Below are positions 62,833 to 64,000 of a stretch of DNA of 64,000 nt, piece after piece (the first letter of the stretch is position 1; every line of letters begins with the position of its first letter). Below the pieces are notes generated by a model. The model had not been told where the DNA came from, did no database searches, and saw only the letters and a list, made by a program, of their open reading frames with translations. Location of the stretch: the NCBI RefSeq assembly GCF_022878925.1, contig NZ_CP084629.1:186001-250000 (forward strand), written 5' to 3'. The position numbers and the translations under genes were made by a program. Origin of the DNA: Caballeronia sp. TF1N1. GTDB taxonomy: Bacteria; Pseudomonadota; Gammaproteobacteria; Burkholderiales; Burkholderiaceae.

Positions 62833-63837
62833 TCATCGACGTCGCCAGACGCCTTTTCTAAGTTGATCGATAAACACGGCAAGAACGATCACCGAACCGA
62901 CGAACACCCCTTGCCAGTAAGCGTCCGTGCCGAGCAGAACGAGACCGTTGCGCAGCACTTCGAGAATGACGGTGCCGACGAATACGCCGATCACGGTACC
63001 TTCGCCGCCGGACAACGCCGTTCCGCCGATGACAGCCGCCGCGATCACGCTCAGCTCCTTGCCCAATCCTTGATTGGAGATTGCCGACGAGAGATAGCTC
63101 ACTTCGATGATGCCCGCGAGACCCGCGAGCACCGACGACATCACGTAGACGCTCATCTTGAGGCGGTCGACGTTGAGGCCGGTGAGCATGGCCGCGCGTT
63201 CGTTGCCGCCTACCGCGTATAACTGGCGGCCATAGACGGTACGCTTCAGAACGATGGCGGACACGATGGCGAGCGCCACGAAAATCAGAAACGGTACGGG
63301 CAGATCGAGAAAGTCGCCGCCGCCGAGGGCAAAAAACGAATCGCCGTCGGGACGAAAGCCATCGATAGCCTTGCCGCGCGTAATGACGAGCGCCAACGCC
63401 CGCGCAATGCTCATGGTGGCAAGCGTAGGCACGAAGGGCAGCATGCGCAGTTTGGTGACGCAGAAGCCGTTGAAGAGGCCGACGCACGCGGCTATGAGCA
63501 GCGTCAGCACGCAAGCGGGAAACACAGGCATGCCGGCCTGCATCATCGCGGCTGACGCGACGGCGGCCAGTCCCCATACGCTGCCGACCGAGAGATCGAT
63601 GCCGCCGGTGATCATCACCGCCGCCTGCCCCAGCACCACGATGCCGATGAAGGACAGGTTGCGTGCGTCGTTGAGGAGGTTGCCCTTGCTCGCGAAGTCG
63701 GGCGCGAAGATCGACAGAAGCACGACCATGATCAGCAGGGCGCCGACGATACCGGTTTCGCGCGAGTGCAGCAATTGAGCGGCGAACCCGCGACGGGGTC
63801 TCGCCCGCTCGCTGGCTGCCAGCGTTGGCTTGCTCAT
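62833..63837 (-). CDS. Rare-sugar ABC transporter permease (RbsC family)
   Basis: 334 residues, about ten membrane segments, with VMITGGIDLSVGSVWGL and VIAAAVIGGTALSGGEGTVIG as the family signatures. An Arg-rich cytoplasmic start precedes the first helix. First gene of the permease-binding protein-ATPase-epimerase operon, 31 bases before the next gene and 67 bases after the promoter's -10. Confidence 0.92.
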   Translation of the reverse strand: MSKPTLAASERARPRRGFAAQLLHSRETGIVGALLIMVVLLSIFAPDFASKGNLLNDARNLSFIGIVVLGQAAVMITGGIDLSVGSVWGLAAVASAAMMQAGMPVFPACVLTLLIAACVGLFNGFCVTKLRMLPFVPTLATMSIARALALVITRGKAIDGFRPDGDSFFALGGGDFLDLPVPFLIFVALAIVSAIVLKRTVYGRQLYAVGGNERAAMLTGLNVDRLKMSVYVMSSVLAGLAGIIEVSYLSSAISNQGLGKELSVIAAAVIGGTALSGGEGTVIGVFVGTVILEVLRNGLVLLGTDAYWQGVFVGSVIVLAVFIDQLRKGVWRRR

Positions 63838-63903
63838 GGTGTCGCCTCCAGTGCCTCTGTGCGCCCGTCGCGTGTCATGGACAAGCTGTTTTTGTGCTGA
63901 AAG

Positions 63904-63932
63904 AGTTTAGTTTCGGGTCGAAACCCAGTCAA
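63904..63932 (-). promoter_or_regulatory. Promoter and operator of the rare-sugar operon
   Basis: On the minus strand TTGACT (63932-63927), exact 17-base spacer, TAAACT (63909-63904). The spacer holds the perfect palindrome GTTTCG-N3-CGAAAC (63910-63924), so a bound repressor would block polymerase directly. No regulator gene lies within the window on this side. The last 68 bases of the window show nothing else. Confidence 0.68.
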
Positions 63933-64000
63933 AGCGGGTTTTCCCTGCCGGGCTTGAGGCGCGATCCGGTTCACCTATGAACCTGCTTTCAAATATTGGA

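Noticed and set aside
1..64000. Mobile elements, CRISPR arrays, tRNA or rRNA genes
   Set aside because: No transposase or integrase motifs, no regularly spaced repeats, no tRNA-like cloverleaf or rRNA sequence was noticed on either strand.

Overview
The window is chromosomal DNA from a high-GC beta-proteobacterium. Dense coding, many LysR/MFS/SDR paralogues, an ornibactin-type siderophore locus and several sugar and sugar-acid uptake loci suggest the Burkholderia/Paraburkholderia/Caballeronia group (family level fairly sure, genus a guess). I see no tRNA, rRNA, IS element, integrase, CRISPR array or phage gene. It reads as ordinary but metabolically rich accessory chromosome.

Layout. 1-8.0 kb: iron-siderophore locus with a PvdE-type exporter, a FhuC/FhuD/FhuB-type importer whose genes overlap, and a TonB-dependent receptor, behind a Fur-box-like site and divergent from a gene cut by the window edge. 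8.6-11.2 kb: single-domain receiver, small unknown protein, PNPOx-like flavoprotein and a soluble histidine kinase on the other strand. 11.6-12.3 kb: YjzC-like peptide and a DUF6632-like membrane protein. 12.6-16.4 kb: three-gene ribose-type sugar ABC operon ending in a clear intrinsic terminator. 16.6-22.7 kb: PRISE-type enone reductase, then MFS transporter plus BKACE-type beta-keto-acid cleavage enzyme with divergent AraC regulator, then a LuxR-type regulator. 23-28.9 kb: large secreted protein of unknown role, a variant Hfq, an SGNH-like hydrolase, and an amidase with divergent LysR. 28.9-35.4 kb: TetR gene convergent with an RND efflux operon (adaptor, pump, outer-membrane factor); operators of matching geometry lie at both promoters. 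35.6-35.8 kb: candidate small RNA with its own terminator. 35.8-36.7 kb: outer-membrane beta-barrel protein.

36.8-44.3 kb: a compact eight-gene operon on the minus strand (HpPgdA/cyclic-imidase-like deacetylase, MFS, two SDRs, a tiny CxxC protein, a CobW-type GTPase, a solute-binding-like protein without a signal peptide, and a GntR regulator with two DNA-binding domains). This is the best candidate for an undescribed system. 44.5-49.1 kb: alpha/beta hydrolase, LysR with divergent old-yellow-enzyme reductase, an MFS remnant and an epoxide hydrolase. 49.2-52.9 kb: galactarate/talarate dehydratase with MHS-family transporter and divergent LacI regulator, with two near-identical palindromic operators between them. 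53.0-59.3 kb: secreted GDSL hydrolase, CpdA-like phosphodiesterase, sugar-porter MFS, GcvA-type LysR with divergent EamA exporter, and a Nudix hydrolase. 59.3-63.9 kb: rare-ketose operon with sugar permease, binding protein, ATPase and D-tagatose 3-epimerase, behind a promoter whose spacer is a palindromic operator.

Together the genes describe a soil- or plant-associated heterotroph: iron scavenging, uptake and isomerisation of rare sugars and aldarates, catabolism of amides, imides and keto acids, and drug or solvent efflux, each module with its own local regulator.
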